Shown here: one piece after another, positions 1-9,884 of the stretch | Layout of the letters: each line of letters starts with the position of its first letter | How positions within the stretch are numbered: position 1 is the first letter of the stretch | NCBI GenBank assembly: GCA_015060165.1 | Contig: SUZC01000008.1 | Span: 41,486 to 105,485, forward strand | Source of the DNA: Rikenellaceae bacterium | GTDB taxonomy: Bacteria; Bacteroidota; Bacteroidia; Bacteroidales; Rikenellaceae | DNA length: 64,000 nt | Reading direction: 5' to 3' | Made by a program: the position numbers and the translations under genes | The notes under the pieces: model-generated | The model's database searches: none | What the model saw: the letters and a program-made list of their open reading frames with translations, nothing else | Told to the model about the DNA's origin: nothing

Positions 1-1090
1 GGAGCTTTCCAATCTCCTGCTCGGCCACAGGCTTACCCTGCATAAATTTTTCGAGCTTCTGAATATCCTTGTAGCTATAAAAAGTCAAGCAGTGACCTTC
101 GCCGCCATCACGGCCGGCACGACCTGTCTCCTGATAATATCCCTCTAACGATTTGGGAATATCATAGTGAATCACATAACGCACATCGGGTTTATCGATA
201 CCCATACCGAAGGCAATCGTAGCAACAATCACATCGACTCGCTCCATCAAGAAATCATCTTGATTATTGGCTCTTGTCTGGGCGTCCATACCTGCGTGAT
301 ATGCCAACGCCTTGATACCATTAGCCAAAAGCAACTCGGCTAACTCCTCAACCTTCTTACGACTCAGACAGTATATGATTCCGCTCTTGCCTGCACGTTG
401 CTTGATGAATCGAATAATATCGTGTTCGGCATTATGTTTGGGGCGAATCTCATAGAAAAGATTTGAGCGATTGAACGATGACTTAAATACGGCAGCATCC
501 GACATACCCAAATTCTTCTGAATATCCATCTGCACCTTTGGTGTAGCTGTTGCCGTAAGAGCAATAAGCGGAGCTTGACCAATATCATTAATAATGGGAC
601 GTATACGACGGTACTCAGGGCGGAAATCGTGACCCCACTCCGAAATACAGTGAGCCTCATCGATTGCATAAAACGAAATCTTGATCTTTCGCAAGAAAGC
701 CACATTGTCCTCCTTCGTAAGCGACTCGGGAGCAAAATACAGCAATTTAGTCTTGCCCTCAAGCACATCGCTACGCACCTGATTGATGGCCGACTTGTTC
801 AACGACGAATTCAAGAAATGGGCAATACCCGACTCGGTCGAGAATGTTCGCATAGCATCGACCTGATTCTTCATCAAGGCGATAAGAGGTGAAATAATAA
901 TTGCCACACCATCCATCAACAACGCAGGCAACTGATAGCAGAGTGATTTTCCGCCACCTGTCGGCATTAATACAAAGGTGTCACGACCTGAAAGAAGGTT
1001 TCGTATTACAGCCTCTTGGTTACCTTTGAAAGAGGTAAAGCCAAAATATTCCTTCAATTTTTCGTGTAAAAGGCTTTCTTGCTGCTCCAT
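1..1090 (-). CDS. recQ: ATP-dependent DNA helicase RecQ, 3' end cut by window edge
   Basis: A superfamily 2 helicase that unwinds DNA 3'-5' during recombination and repair. I translated it from the minus strand starting at the ATG at 1088-1090; about 363 codons are present before the window edge. Visible motifs are Walker A (PTGGGKS, about residue 43), the DEAH box (AIDEAHCISEWGHDFRPEY), motif III (ALTATATPKV) and motif VI (QETGRAGRDG) close to the edge. The Zn-binding, winged-helix and HRDC parts that would follow are outside the window. It diverges from lptB across a 115 bp gap holding a promoter box for each gene. The family assignment is secure; completeness of the C-terminus cannot be judged. 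Confidence 0.95.
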   Translation of the reverse strand, partial: MEQQESLLHEKLKEYFGFTSFKGNQEAVIRNLLSGRDTFVLMPTGGGKSLCYQLPALLMDGVAIIISPLIALMKNQVDAMRTFSTESGIAHFLNSSLNKSAINQVRSDVLEGKTKLLYFAPESLTKEDNVAFLRKIKISFYAIDEAHCISEWGHDFRPEYRRIRPIINDIGQAPLIALTATATPKVQMDIQKNLGMSDAAVFKSSFNRSNLFYEIRPKHNAEHDIIRFIKQRAGKSGIIYCLSRKKVEELAELLLANGIKALAYHAGMDAQTRANNQDDFLMERVDVIVATIAFGMGIDKPDVRYVIHYDIPKSLEGYYQETGRAGRDGGEGHCLTFYSYKDIQKLEKFMQGKPVAEQEIGKL

Positions 1091-1148
1091 CGTCTAAAAT
1101 ATATCTTACGCGGGCGTGCCGCAATATCCCAAATAATGAATTTTCATT

Positions 1149-1186
1149 CAAAGATAAAACTTTTTTTGGAAAAAATGATAACTTTG
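1149..1186. promoter_or_regulatory. Divergent -7 boxes for recQ and lptB
   Basis: Two perfect matches to the Bacteroidetes -7 box TAnnTTTG point away from each other. CAAAGATA at 1149-1156 reads TATCTTTG toward recQ, and TAACTTTG at 1179-1186 points toward lptB. No clear TTTG -33 box is seen at the right distance for either. Confidence 0.6.
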
Positions 1187-1205
1187 TAAAAAATTTTAAA
1201 CGTAT

Positions 1206-1991
1206 ATGCGTCTATTCACGAGTGAACTAGTCAAGAAATACAAGTCTCGCACGGTTGTAAACCACGTTACAATCGATGTTAAGCAGGGCGAGATTGTAGG
1301 TCTGCTTGGCCCCAACGGAGCTGGCAAGACTACTACCTTTTATATGATTGTAGGGCTTATCAAGCCTAACGAGGGACAGATTTTCCTCGAAAATAACGAA
1401 GGTCAGATTACAGAGCTAACCAATGAGCCTGTTTACCGTCGTGCCCAAATGGGTGTAGGATATCTTGCGCAGGAAGCTTCGGTATTCCGCCGTCTGAGTG
1501 TCGAAGACAACATCAAGGCTGTGCTCGAGATGACCGATTATAGTAAAGAGTACCAGCGTGAGCGTGTCGAAGCCCTTATCGAGGAGTTCCGTCTGCAAAA
1601 GGTACGCAAGAGTTTGGGTATTCAGCTATCAGGAGGCGAGCGTCGTCGTACCGAGATTGCTCGCGCAGTGGCAATCAACCCATCGTTCATCCTGCTCGAT
1701 GAGCCATTTGCAGGAGTTGACCCAATCGCCGTAGAGGATATCCAGAGCATCGTAGCCACGCTTAAAAACAAAAACATCGGTGTTATCATCACCGACCACA
1801 ATGTCGATGAGACTTTGGAGATTACCGACCGTACATACCTTCTATACGAAGGAAAAATCCTCAAAACAGGTACGGCCGAAGATTTGGCCAACGATGAGAT
1901 GGTACGAAAAGTATACCTGGGTAAAAACTTCGAACTTCGTCGCCACAAGAATCCGCAGATTACACAACCCGCGGAGGATAACAATGAATAA
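1206..1991 (+). CDS. lptB: LPS export ABC transporter ATP-binding protein LptB
   Basis: Cytoplasmic ATPase that powers the LptFG permease to extract LPS from the inner membrane and push it to the Lpt bridge. The 261 residues contain Walker A (GPNGAGKTTT, residues 35-44), Q-loop, the ABC signature (LSGGERRR, about 141-148), Walker B (FILLDEPFAGVD) and the switch histidine (ITDHNVDETL). The D-loop and the GVGYLAQEASVFRRL stretch are typical of LptB rather than of other ABC ATPases. It lacks neighbouring lptA/lptC here and instead starts a rightward gene run, 14 bp ahead of aroA. The ATG at 1206 lies about 20 bp after a -7 box, so the leader is short. Confidence 0.95.
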   Translation: MRLFTSELVKKYKSRTVVNHVTIDVKQGEIVGLLGPNGAGKTTTFYMIVGLIKPNEGQIFLENNEGQITELTNEPVYRRAQMGVGYLAQEASVFRRLSVEDNIKAVLEMTDYSKEYQRERVEALIEEFRLQKVRKSLGIQLSGGERRRTEIARAVAINPSFILLDEPFAGVDPIAVEDIQSIVATLKNKNIGVIITDHNVDETLEITDRTYLLYEGKILKTGTAEDLANDEMVRKVYLGKNFELRRHKNPQITQPAEDNNE

Positions 1992-2005
1992 ACTTAACTA
2001 CCGAT

Positions 2006-3259
2006 ATGGATAAAAGTGTCTCCTTGGGGAGTGTAAATGGCACAATAACCCCGCCAAGTTCAAAAAGTTATGCACAACGTGCAATTGCCCTTGCGTTACT
2101 TTCCAAGGGCCGCACAACGCTACGCAACATAGAGTTTTGCAAGGATACCCGCTCAGCGCTGGCCTGTATTGAGGCACTTGGAGCGAAAATCACATACATC
2201 GATGAAAGAACAATTTCGATTGACGGTGGTCTGAACCCAATTGGCAACTCGCTTCACGTCGGAGAATCAGGATTGGCAACTCGCCTATTCACTCCGATAG
2301 CATCGCTCAACCGATCAGCAATTTGTATTCAAGGCGAGGGAACACTTCTTCACCGCCCAATGCATATGATGATTGAGCCACTGCGAGAACTTGGTGTAAA
2401 GGTCAAGGATGGCGGAGGTTATCTTCCAATTGAGGTGGAAGGTCCTATTCACGGAGGCAAAATCAGAGTCGACGGCAGCGTATCATCACAATTTATCACA
2501 GGGTTGCTATTGGCATTGCCGATGGCCGAAGAGGATACAACATTATACGTTGACTCAGCTGTATCGACCCCATACATCGACATGACCATCGATACAGCGC
2601 AACGTTTCGGAGTTGAGATTATGCATAACGAAGGTGACTATTCGGAATTTTTCATCGAAGGGCGACAAGAATACACTCCTACAGACATCTCAATCGAAGG
2701 AGATTGGAGTGGTGCTTCGACAATGTTGGTTGCCGGAGCTATCGCAGGGGAGGTTACGGTAAAGAATATCTCCACCCTATCACGACAGGCCGACACAGCG
2801 ATTTGCCGTGCATTGGAGCGAGCTGGTGCAGGCATTGTTATCGAGCACGGCTCAATTACCGTATCAAAACGTCCGCTGAAAGCATTCACGTTTGATGCAA
2901 CAAACTGTCCAGACCTATTCCCCGCATTGGCAGCACTTGCAGCTGCAGCCGAGGGCGAGAGTACGATAATCGGCACCAACCGTCTTATGCACAAGGAGAG
3001 CGATCGTGCCGAGACCATCCGCCGCGAATACGAGAAGTTGGGTATTTCTGTAGATATTTCAGAGGACAATATAATGAAGATTCAGGGAGGTAAGATTCTC
3101 CCAGCCACAGTCTTTAGCCACAACGACCACCGCATCGCCATGTCGTTGGCCGTTTCGGCTCTACGCTGTGAGGGTACTGTTACAATCGAGAATGCTGAAT
3201 GTGTCGAGAAGAGCTATCCGGAATTCTTCGAAGATTTAGAATCTATAATACAACGATAA
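2006..3259 (+). CDS. aroA: 3-phosphoshikimate 1-carboxyvinyltransferase (EPSP synthase)
   Basis: Sixth step of the shikimate pathway: transfers enolpyruvyl from PEP to shikimate-3-phosphate. The protein is 417 aa, close to the usual length. Recognisable parts are the N-terminal PPSSKSYAQRAIALAL substrate-binding strand, GESGLATRLF, the DWSGASTMLVAGA segment and the C-terminal HNDHRIAMSLAVSALR block with the catalytic-site His/Arg. The next gene, aroC, begins one base after its stop, so the last two steps of chorismate synthesis are translated as a pair. The start is the first in-frame ATG after the lptB stop. Confidence 0.96.
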   Translation: MDKSVSLGSVNGTITPPSSKSYAQRAIALALLSKGRTTLRNIEFCKDTRSALACIEALGAKITYIDERTISIDGGLNPIGNSLHVGESGLATRLFTPIASLNRSAICIQGEGTLLHRPMHMMIEPLRELGVKVKDGGGYLPIEVEGPIHGGKIRVDGSVSSQFITGLLLALPMAEEDTTLYVDSAVSTPYIDMTIDTAQRFGVEIMHNEGDYSEFFIEGRQEYTPTDISIEGDWSGASTMLVAGAIAGEVTVKNISTLSRQADTAICRALERAGAGIVIEHGSITVSKRPLKAFTFDATNCPDLFPALAALAAAAEGESTIIGTNRLMHKESDRAETIRREYEKLGISVDISEDNIMKIQGGKILPATVFSHNDHRIAMSLAVSALRCEGTVTIENAECVEKSYPEFFEDLESIIQR

Positions 3260-3260
3260 T

Positions 3261-4241
3261 ATGAACTCTTGGGGAGAAAAATTCAGAATAACACTTTGGG
3301 GCGAATCTCACGGCCAGCAAGTCGGAGTAAGTATCGATGGAGTCCCTGCTGGAATTGCATTGAGCGAGGATGATTTCTCAACTGATCTCAACCGACGCAA
3401 GTCTGGTGCAGCCGGCACAACTCCTCGCCACGAGAGTGATACACCTCGTATCGTATCGGGTATATACAACGGCTATACCACCGGTTCGCCGCTCACCATT
3501 GAGTTCAACAATGAGAACACCCGTTCTGGCGATTATAAATCGCTTGAAACGCACCCACGTCCATCGCACGCCGATTTGGTAGCTCGTCAAAAATGGAACG
3601 GTTACAACGATCCACGTGGTGGGGGGCATTTCTCAGGAAGAATCACGCTGGCTTTGGTTGCAGCCGGAGTTGTAGCAAAAAAGATATTAGGTACGCAGAC
3701 AACATTCCAGACCGACATTATAGCCATTGGTGGCTCTCATAACAAAGAGGATTTCGCCAAGATAATCGAGCAAGCGCAACAGGCACAAAACTCGGTAGGT
3801 GGAGTTGTAGAGTGCCGCATTAATGGTATTCAGGCAGGTGTCGGCGAACCATTCTTCGATTCGGTTGAGAGCCAGATAGCACATCTGTTGTTTGCTGTTC
3901 CCGCTGTCAAGGGTGTTGAATTTGGCGCAGGTTTCAAGGCGGCCGATATGAAAGGATCAGAACACAATGACCCTATTTGCGATGCCCAAGGCCACACGGC
4001 AACCAATCACGCAGGAGGCATTGTCGGAGGCATAAGCAATGGCAATGAGATAGTCGTTCGCGCAGCCATCAAACCTACCGCCTCAATCTCAATGGCACAA
4101 CAGACTTTTAACTTCGAGAGTGGGTCAATAGAGCCTCTCGTAATTAAAGGTCGACACGACGTGTGCATTACACTCCGCGCAGCTGTGGTTATCGAAGCTG
4201 CCGCTGCTATTGCTTTGGCGGATTTGAGTCTGAGGGCATAA
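3261..4241 (+). CDS. aroC: Chorismate synthase
   Basis: Converts EPSP to chorismate using reduced FMN, the last common step to aromatic amino acids, folate and quinones. At 326 aa it is somewhat shorter than the roughly 350-360 aa usual for the family, but the conserved landmarks are present: WGESHGQQVGVSIDG near the N-terminus, RRKSGAAGTTPRHESD, RPSHADLVARQKW with NDPRGGGHFSGR, and the C-terminal AAVVIEAAAAIALAD helix. It directly follows aroA with essentially no gap and is followed by prmC 22 bp later. I see no sign of truncation at either end. Confidence 0.96.
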   Translation: MNSWGEKFRITLWGESHGQQVGVSIDGVPAGIALSEDDFSTDLNRRKSGAAGTTPRHESDTPRIVSGIYNGYTTGSPLTIEFNNENTRSGDYKSLETHPRPSHADLVARQKWNGYNDPRGGGHFSGRITLALVAAGVVAKKILGTQTTFQTDIIAIGGSHNKEDFAKIIEQAQQAQNSVGGVVECRINGIQAGVGEPFFDSVESQIAHLLFAVPAVKGVEFGAGFKAADMKGSEHNDPICDAQGHTATNHAGGIVGGISNGNEIVVRAAIKPTASISMAQQTFNFESGSIEPLVIKGRHDVCITLRAAVVIEAAAAIALADLSLRA

Positions 4242-4263
4242 TTGTAATTAACACCCACCAGCA

Positions 4264-5121
4264 ATGAAAGCCACGCGAGCCGAGATCCTAAACTACATCA
4301 GCCATCGCATAGAACATCTATATGATGAGCGAGAGCGAATGCACATCGCTCGTATGGTTGCAGCATCGCTCAGTGGCGAACAAGAGACAAAATACCTCAT
4401 AGAACGCAACGAAGTGGTGGATATTCCTACTCTGGAAGATGTAGCCGAGGAGTTAGCAAAAGGTCGACCAGCACAATATATTATCGGCCACCAAGAGTTC
4501 TGCGGAATAGACATAAAAGTTAGTGAGGGTGTTCTCATTCCTCGTCCCGAAACTGAGGAACTGGTCCTTTGGGCTGAAGAGAAGATTCGAAATTTCACCA
4601 ACCCTCATATACTCGACATCTGCACAGGAAGCGGTTGCATAGCATTGGCTCTGGCTCATAGGGTTAAAAGAGCCAAGGTTACAGCAGTCGACATCTCCGA
4701 CGAAGCACTCGCTATAGCTTGCGCCAATGGGGTGGCATTATCGCTCGATATTGAATTTATCATGGATGACGCGTTGAATCATCTTCCTCGAATTTCTGAC
4801 CGAAAATTCGAGGTGATAGTTTCAAACCCTCCATACATACCATTGTCGGAGAGAGAATCAATGCATACGAATGTTGTTGATTACGAACCGAGTATAGCAC
4901 TTTTTGTAGCCGACAACGACCCATTGATATTCTATCGAGAAATAGCACGCTGTGCAAAAACATTGCTCAGTGAGAACGGATACCTACTATTTGAAGTTCA
5001 CGAAACTCTGGCAGAGCAAACTGCCGAAATGCTCCATACGGAAGGATACGATGCGATAGAACTTCGCCACGATTGTTTCGACAAACCGAGAATGATATGT
5101 TGTCAACCAAACCTAAAATAA
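4264..5121 (+). CDS. prmC: Peptide chain release factor N5-glutamine methyltransferase PrmC
   Basis: SAM-dependent enzyme that methylates the Gln of the GGQ motif in RF1/RF2. The 285 aa show an N-terminal helical release-factor-binding domain (GRPAQYIIGHQEFCG, PRPETEELV) followed by a Rossmann methyltransferase: SAM motif I LDICTGSGCIALALA (about residues 116-130) and the diagnostic catalytic VSNPPYIP (about 189-196). Its 3' end overlaps recX, suggesting translational coupling. Confidence 0.95.
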   Translation: MKATRAEILNYISHRIEHLYDERERMHIARMVAASLSGEQETKYLIERNEVVDIPTLEDVAEELAKGRPAQYIIGHQEFCGIDIKVSEGVLIPRPETEELVLWAEEKIRNFTNPHILDICTGSGCIALALAHRVKRAKVTAVDISDEALAIACANGVALSLDIEFIMDDALNHLPRISDRKFEVIVSNPPYIPLSERESMHTNVVDYEPSIALFVADNDPLIFYREIARCAKTLLSENGYLLFEVHETLAEQTAEMLHTEGYDAIELRHDCFDKPRMICCQPNLK

Positions 5122-5630
5122 AACGCACGAAGACAGCCAAGCAAGCTCTTGAATCGCTTATGCGTTTGTGCGCTCGGGCAGAACGCAGTTCGGGCGATGC
5201 GATGCGACTGATGAGCAATTGGGAAGTCCCTATTGAGGGACGTGGCCCGGTCCTACAACAATTGATTCGCGAACGATACATAGACGATGAGCGTTATGCA
5301 GAAGCATTCGTAAGAGAGAAATGCAACCTCAGTGCGTGGGGAGAGTACAAAATCCGCACTTCGCTACGCCGTAAGGGGATAGCCGATGGAATTATAAATC
5401 AAGCTCTTTTGCAGCTCACGCCAGAACAGAATAAAGAGCGACTCACGCAGCGACTGCAACGCAAAGCAAAAAGCACAAAATACGATACTATATATCAACT
5501 TAAAACCAAACTCATACGATACGGGGCCTCACTTGGTTTTTCGATGGACAAAGTTATCGAAGCAACAGGCGAGGTTATCCGCGAATTAAATCTAGACAAA
5601 GAACAATGCGAAGAGGAATTTTATTTATAG
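5097..5630 (+). CDS. recX: Regulatory protein RecX
   Basis: RecX-type modulator of the RecA filament. I start it at the ATG at 5097 (177 aa), 25 bp inside prmC; a TTG 24 bp upstream also gives an open frame but adds only eight unremarkable residues. The middle contains the family hallmark YIDDERYAEAFVREK and the following R-x-L-R-R-K-G-I helix, and the C-terminus has the second three-helix repeat (LIRYGASLGFSMDKVIEA). Its end overlaps the next gene by 25 bp, so prmC, recX and the M23 peptidase form an overlapping translation unit. recA is not in the window. Confidence 0.88.
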   Translation: MLSTKPKIKRTKTAKQALESLMRLCARAERSSGDAMRLMSNWEVPIEGRGPVLQQLIRERYIDDERYAEAFVREKCNLSAWGEYKIRTSLRRKGIADGIINQALLQLTPEQNKERLTQRLQRKAKSTKYDTIYQLKTKLIRYGASLGFSMDKVIEATGEVIRELNLDKEQCEEEFYL

Positions 5631-7348
5631 CCTTGTTGGCTACACTTTCAGCCACAAAACTATCGGCACAGAAACTTGACGCCAGCTACTATGACTTTCC
5701 ATTAAGAAACGTAGCAGGCTACTACTCGGCCAACTTTGCCGAGATGCGTCCCAACCATTTCCACTCAGGTATCGATTTCAAGACCGATGGAGTCGAGGGT
5801 AAAGTAGTCGTTGCTGTGGCCGATGGTTACGTTTCTCGTGTGCTATACTCAAATTCGGGTTATGGTTTGGCTCTTTACGTCACCCACCCCAATGGCACGA
5901 CATCGGTATATGGACACCTATCGAAATTTCGCAAAGATATTGCCGACTTCGTATTTGCAGAACGTCATCGCCAGAAACGAAGCCGCATAGACGTAGAATG
6001 TAAGCCCGACCAATTCAAAGTAAAACGCGGCGAGCAGATTGCCTTGTCGGGCAATACTGGCTCTTCGATGGGGCCACACCTGCATTTCGAGATTCGTGAC
6101 AATGCAGGCCGCACAATCAATCTCTTCTCGCAAGGTATATACAAGCCCAAGGATGACATTTCGCCATACATTATGAAGGTGCATTACATCGAGGTTGATA
6201 GCGTACGCGGAGTACCGTGTCATAGTCGCCGTAGCACTTATGCCGTACACAAAGCCGACGACCACACCTATCGTACCGCCCAAAAAACTCCAATCAAAGT
6301 AGGTCGTACGGGATATTTCGTTGTAGAGACATCAGACCGTAAGAACGACTGCGCCAATACATATGGAGTTTATAATTTGAAGGCCAATCTCGACGGCAAA
6401 ACAATATACGAGTACCGCAACGATGGATTTCCATTCACGCTATCGCGTTATTGTAATGCTGTCGCTTACTACCCCATCCAGATCAACACTCGCAATGAAG
6501 CAATGTTGATAGCTATGCGTGAAGGCGGAACTGATTATTTCTACCCTAAAATCATAGATAAGGGTGTAGTACGATGCAAGGCTGGTGAGAAACGACAAAT
6601 GGAGTTTGTTATTACTGACGATTGCGCCAATACCTCAACCCTCTCTTTTGAAATTGAAGGAAAACCCGATAGCGACTGCTTCAAGGGAGAGATTTCTGCC
6701 GACGCCCCAATTGTTCTACACAACCACGATTTCGCAGCAAAGGTTGACGATACGTTCAGTGTAGTTATACCCAAAGGAGCACTATACGAAAGCATAGCAT
6801 TGGAGAATTTTCACAAGTCGGAGATTGTCCCCAAAGCTGATTCTACAGTAAAGATACTCTCTGCAGCCTACACTATTCACGATGACGGCACCCCTCTCCA
6901 AAATAGCGTTGCTCTCATCTTCTCGGTTCCGGTTGCCAAGGAGTTGCAGCCATATACAACTATGGCATCGGTATCAAGCAGTGGCAGGGTATATAATTCG
7001 GGTGGCAATTACAAACACAACCGATTAGTGGGTCGCACCCGCACATTCGGTACTTACTGCCTTGTAGCCGACACCACCCCGCCCACCATTAGGCCTCAAT
7101 TTGAAGATGGTGCCGATTTCACTAAACGCGACTACATATCGTTCCGTCTGTCAGACAATTTTGCTGGTGTATCATCCTACTCAGCATCGATTGACGGCAA
7201 GTGGGTTCCAATTCACTACAAAGGTGGACGAGCCATAATCAACCTCCGCGAAGAGGGAATCAAAGGTAATAAAAGCCATAAAATAGAGATCACCATTCGC
7301 GACTCGTGCGGTAACCGCGCAAAATGGGACGGCACATTCAAACGATAA
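5606..7348 (+). CDS. Secreted M23-family peptidase
   Basis: A periplasmic zinc metallopeptidase of the LytM/M23 type, expected to cut or bind peptidoglycan cross-bridges. The N-terminus is a signal peptide ending LSATKLSAQ. The M23 domain is at about residues 45-185: zinc ligands in FHSGIDFKTD (H..D) and GPHLHFEIRD (HxH), with YGHLSKF between them. The remaining ~390 residues form a beta-rich extension with no motif I can name (possible Ig-like modules near ADTTPPTIRP). It overlaps recX and is followed 25 bp later by the GH92 gene. All catalytic positions appear present, so it is probably active. Confidence 0.88.
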   Translation: MRRGILFIALLATLSATKLSAQKLDASYYDFPLRNVAGYYSANFAEMRPNHFHSGIDFKTDGVEGKVVVAVADGYVSRVLYSNSGYGLALYVTHPNGTTSVYGHLSKFRKDIADFVFAERHRQKRSRIDVECKPDQFKVKRGEQIALSGNTGSSMGPHLHFEIRDNAGRTINLFSQGIYKPKDDISPYIMKVHYIEVDSVRGVPCHSRRSTYAVHKADDHTYRTAQKTPIKVGRTGYFVVETSDRKNDCANTYGVYNLKANLDGKTIYEYRNDGFPFTLSRYCNAVAYYPIQINTRNEAMLIAMREGGTDYFYPKIIDKGVVRCKAGEKRQMEFVITDDCANTSTLSFEIEGKPDSDCFKGEISADAPIVLHNHDFAAKVDDTFSVVIPKGALYESIALENFHKSEIVPKADSTVKILSAAYTIHDDGTPLQNSVALIFSVPVAKELQPYTTMASVSSSGRVYNSGGNYKHNRLVGRTRTFGTYCLVADTTPPTIRPQFEDGADFTKRDYISFRLSDNFAGVSSYSASIDGKWVPIHYKGGRAIINLREEGIKGNKSHKIEITIRDSCGNRAKWDGTFKR

Positions 7349-7373
7349 GCAATAAATAAAACACTAAACAAAT

Positions 7374-9662
7374 ATGATTAAACGAACCTTTTTCACACTA
7401 ATCGCATCGCTCTCTTTGCTGACGTTGTCTGCTCAAAAGAGTGATTTTTCACCCGTTGACTACGTAAGTCCACTGGTGGGAACACAATCGACACACGGAT
7501 TCTCTACCGGTAATACATATCCTGCCATTGCTCGCCCCTGGGGTATGAATTTCTGGACTCCGCAAACCGGTAAGATGGGCAATGGTTGGACATATACATA
7601 CACCGACAACAAGATTCGCGGATTCAAGCAGACCCATCAGCCAAGTCCTTGGATTAACGACTATGGTCAGTTTGCAATTATGCCGGTTGTGGGAGCTCCC
7701 GAATTCAACGAGGATAAGCGAGCAAGTTGGTTTGGCCATAAGGGTGAAATAGCAAAGCCATATTATTACAAAGTATATCTTGCAGAACACGACGTTGTAA
7801 CAGAGTTCTCGCCCACCGATCGTGCCGTAATATTCCGTTTTACATTCCCCGAATCGAAGGATTCCTATGTAGTGATTGATGCTCTAAACAAAGGTTCATA
7901 CATAAAAGTTGATGCCGCCAACAAGCGAATCATCGGTTACTCGACACTAAATGTGGGAGGTGTAGCCCAAAACTTCAAGAACTACTTTATCATTGAGTTC
8001 GACAAGCCATTTGAGCAGATCAACACCTTTGTTAACGGCAAACTCGAAAAGGGGGTTGCCGAACAAAAAGACAACCACGTTGGCGCAGTGATTGGTTTTC
8101 AGACAAAGACCGGTGAGCAGATTCACGCTCGCATAGCATCATCTTTCATCAGCCACGAGCAGGCAGCCATTAACCTCAAAGAGTTGGGTAACGACTCTTT
8201 GGAACAACTCAAAGAGAAGGGCCGTAAGGCTTGGAACGATGTGTTGGGTCGCATTGAAGTAGACGGGGGCAATCTCGATCAATATCGCACTTTCTACTCT
8301 TGCTTATATCGCGCTACACTCTTCCCTCAGAAACACTATGAGATAGATACCAACGGAGAGGTTGTGCATTACAGCCCACACAATGGCAAGGTTGAGAAGG
8401 GTTATTTCTACACAGGCACAGGATTCTGGGATACATTCCGTTGCCTATTCCCTCTGCTTAATATGCTATACCCATCGGAGAACAAAAAGATGCAGGAGGG
8501 ATTTGTAAATGTCTACAAAGAGAGTGGATTTTATCCCGAATGGTCGAGTCCAGGCCACAGAGCTTGTATGGTAGGTAACAACTCAGCATCAGTTATGGCC
8601 GATGCCTATTTAAAGGGTGTGAAGGTTGAAGATGTGGAGACAATGTATGAAGGATTGTTGCACGGCACAAATAACGTACACCCCAAAGTTTCATCAACAG
8701 GCCGTATCGGACACGAATACTACAATACATTGGGATATATTCCTTACGATGTTAAAATCAAAGAAAATGCAGCCCGCACATTGGAGTATGCATACGATGA
8801 TTGGTGCATTTACAAATTGGCTAAGGAGCTGAAACGTCCACAGGAGGAAATCGATCTCTTCGCAAAGCGTGCACTCAACTATCGCAATCTGTTCGACCCA
8901 TCAACAAAGCTTATGAGAGGCCGAAATAAGGACGGCAAGTTTATGGAGCCATTCTCGGCCTTGAAGTGGGGTGACGCCTTTACCGAGGGTAACAGCTGGC
9001 ACTACACTTGGTCGGTATTCCACGACCCGCAAGGCCTTATCGACCTTATGGGTGGCGACAAGGAGTTTACCCGTATGCTCGACTCGGTATTTATTGTACC
9101 ACCCGTTTTCGACGAGAGCTACTATGGATTTGTGATTCACGAAATCCGAGAGATGACAATTATGAATATGGGTAACTATGCCCACGGCAACCAGCCCGTA
9201 CAGCATATGATTTACTTATATAACTACGCAGGTGAACCCTGGAAAGCACAATATTGGCTTCGCCAGGTGATGGATCGATTCTATTCTCCTACTCCCGATG
9301 GATATTGCGGCGACGAGGATAATGGACAGACCTCGGCCTGGTATATCTTCTCAGCTCTTGGATTTTACCCCGTATGCCCCGCAAGCGACGAGTACGCAAT
9401 GGGAGCTCCGCTATTCAAGAGTGCGACAATTCATCTGGAAAATGGCAAGAAGTTCGAGATTAACGCCCCCGAAAATAGCGCAGAGAATTTCTACATCGAC
9501 AATATGAAACTCAACGGTAAACGTTACACCCGCAACTATATCAAGCATCAGGATATTATGAGTGGTGGCAAGTTGGATATTTCGATGGATTCTAAACCCA
9601 ATACAAAACGCGGTACCGCCAAAGAGGATCGCCCCTACTCATTCTCAAATGAGTTGAAATAA
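7374..9662 (+). CDS. GH92 family alpha-1,2-mannosidase, secreted
   Basis: Ca2+-dependent exo-mannosidase of glycoside hydrolase family 92, which trims mannose from N-glycans or yeast mannan. The 762 aa begin with a signal peptide (to about LSAQ) and then YVSPLVGTQSTHGFSTGNTYP, a strong GH92 start. Further family blocks are FWDTFRCLFPLLNMLYP, the GNNSASVMADAYLKG stretch and GNQPVQHMIYLYNYAG with the conserved CGDEDNGQTSAWYIFSALGF. No SusC/SusD pair is beside it, so it is not in a typical PUL. A bidirectional hairpin terminator follows 19 bp after the stop. Confidence 0.94.
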   Translation: MIKRTFFTLIASLSLLTLSAQKSDFSPVDYVSPLVGTQSTHGFSTGNTYPAIARPWGMNFWTPQTGKMGNGWTYTYTDNKIRGFKQTHQPSPWINDYGQFAIMPVVGAPEFNEDKRASWFGHKGEIAKPYYYKVYLAEHDVVTEFSPTDRAVIFRFTFPESKDSYVVIDALNKGSYIKVDAANKRIIGYSTLNVGGVAQNFKNYFIIEFDKPFEQINTFVNGKLEKGVAEQKDNHVGAVIGFQTKTGEQIHARIASSFISHEQAAINLKELGNDSLEQLKEKGRKAWNDVLGRIEVDGGNLDQYRTFYSCLYRATLFPQKHYEIDTNGEVVHYSPHNGKVEKGYFYTGTGFWDTFRCLFPLLNMLYPSENKKMQEGFVNVYKESGFYPEWSSPGHRACMVGNNSASVMADAYLKGVKVEDVETMYEGLLHGTNNVHPKVSSTGRIGHEYYNTLGYIPYDVKIKENAARTLEYAYDDWCIYKLAKELKRPQEEIDLFAKRALNYRNLFDPSTKLMRGRNKDGKFMEPFSALKWGDAFTEGNSWHYTWSVFHDPQGLIDLMGGDKEFTRMLDSVFIVPPVFDESYYGFVIHEIREMTIMNMGNYAHGNQPVQHMIYLYNYAGEPWKAQYWLRQVMDRFYSPTPDGYCGDEDNGQTSAWYIFSALGFYPVCPASDEYAMGAPLFKSATIHLENGKKFEINAPENSAENFYIDNMKLNGKRYTRNYIKHQDIMSGGKLDISMDSKPNTKRGTAKEDRPYSFSNELK

Positions 9663-9680
9663 CAGACATAAAGTCCTAAT

Positions 9681-9718
9681 AACAAGAAAGGAGTTCCGCA
9701 GGGAACTCCTTTCTTGTT
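9681..9718 (+). terminator. Hairpin terminator after GH92
   Basis: Perfect 17 bp inverted repeat: AACAAGAAAGGAGTTCC at 9681-9697 and its complement at 9702-9718, with a 4-base loop. The arm carries TTTCTTGTT as the tail. Confidence 0.8.
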
Positions 9719-9739
9719 AGCACTAGCTAAAATCTCCTC

Positions 9740-9857
9740 ATCACAGAGTATAAAAAAAGCGTATAGCGAGAGCTATTTTGAAGATTGCCGAAATTCGAGA
9801 ATCCGCAGCATACTTGGCGTATGTGAGGAATTCGAGAACGAGCAAGATGCCAAAAGG
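9740..9857. repeat. Structured intergenic repeat, copy 1
   Basis: About 118 bp nearly identical to the copy at 9885-10003. It contains AAAAAGCGTATAGCGAGAGC, then an imperfect inverted segment around CATACTTGGCGTATG flanked by TTCGAGAAT and GGAATTCGAGAA. Reading frames through it are open on several frames but look like chance. Confidence 0.8.
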
Positions 9858-9884
9858 AACAAATCTCCAATGCTAAAACACACT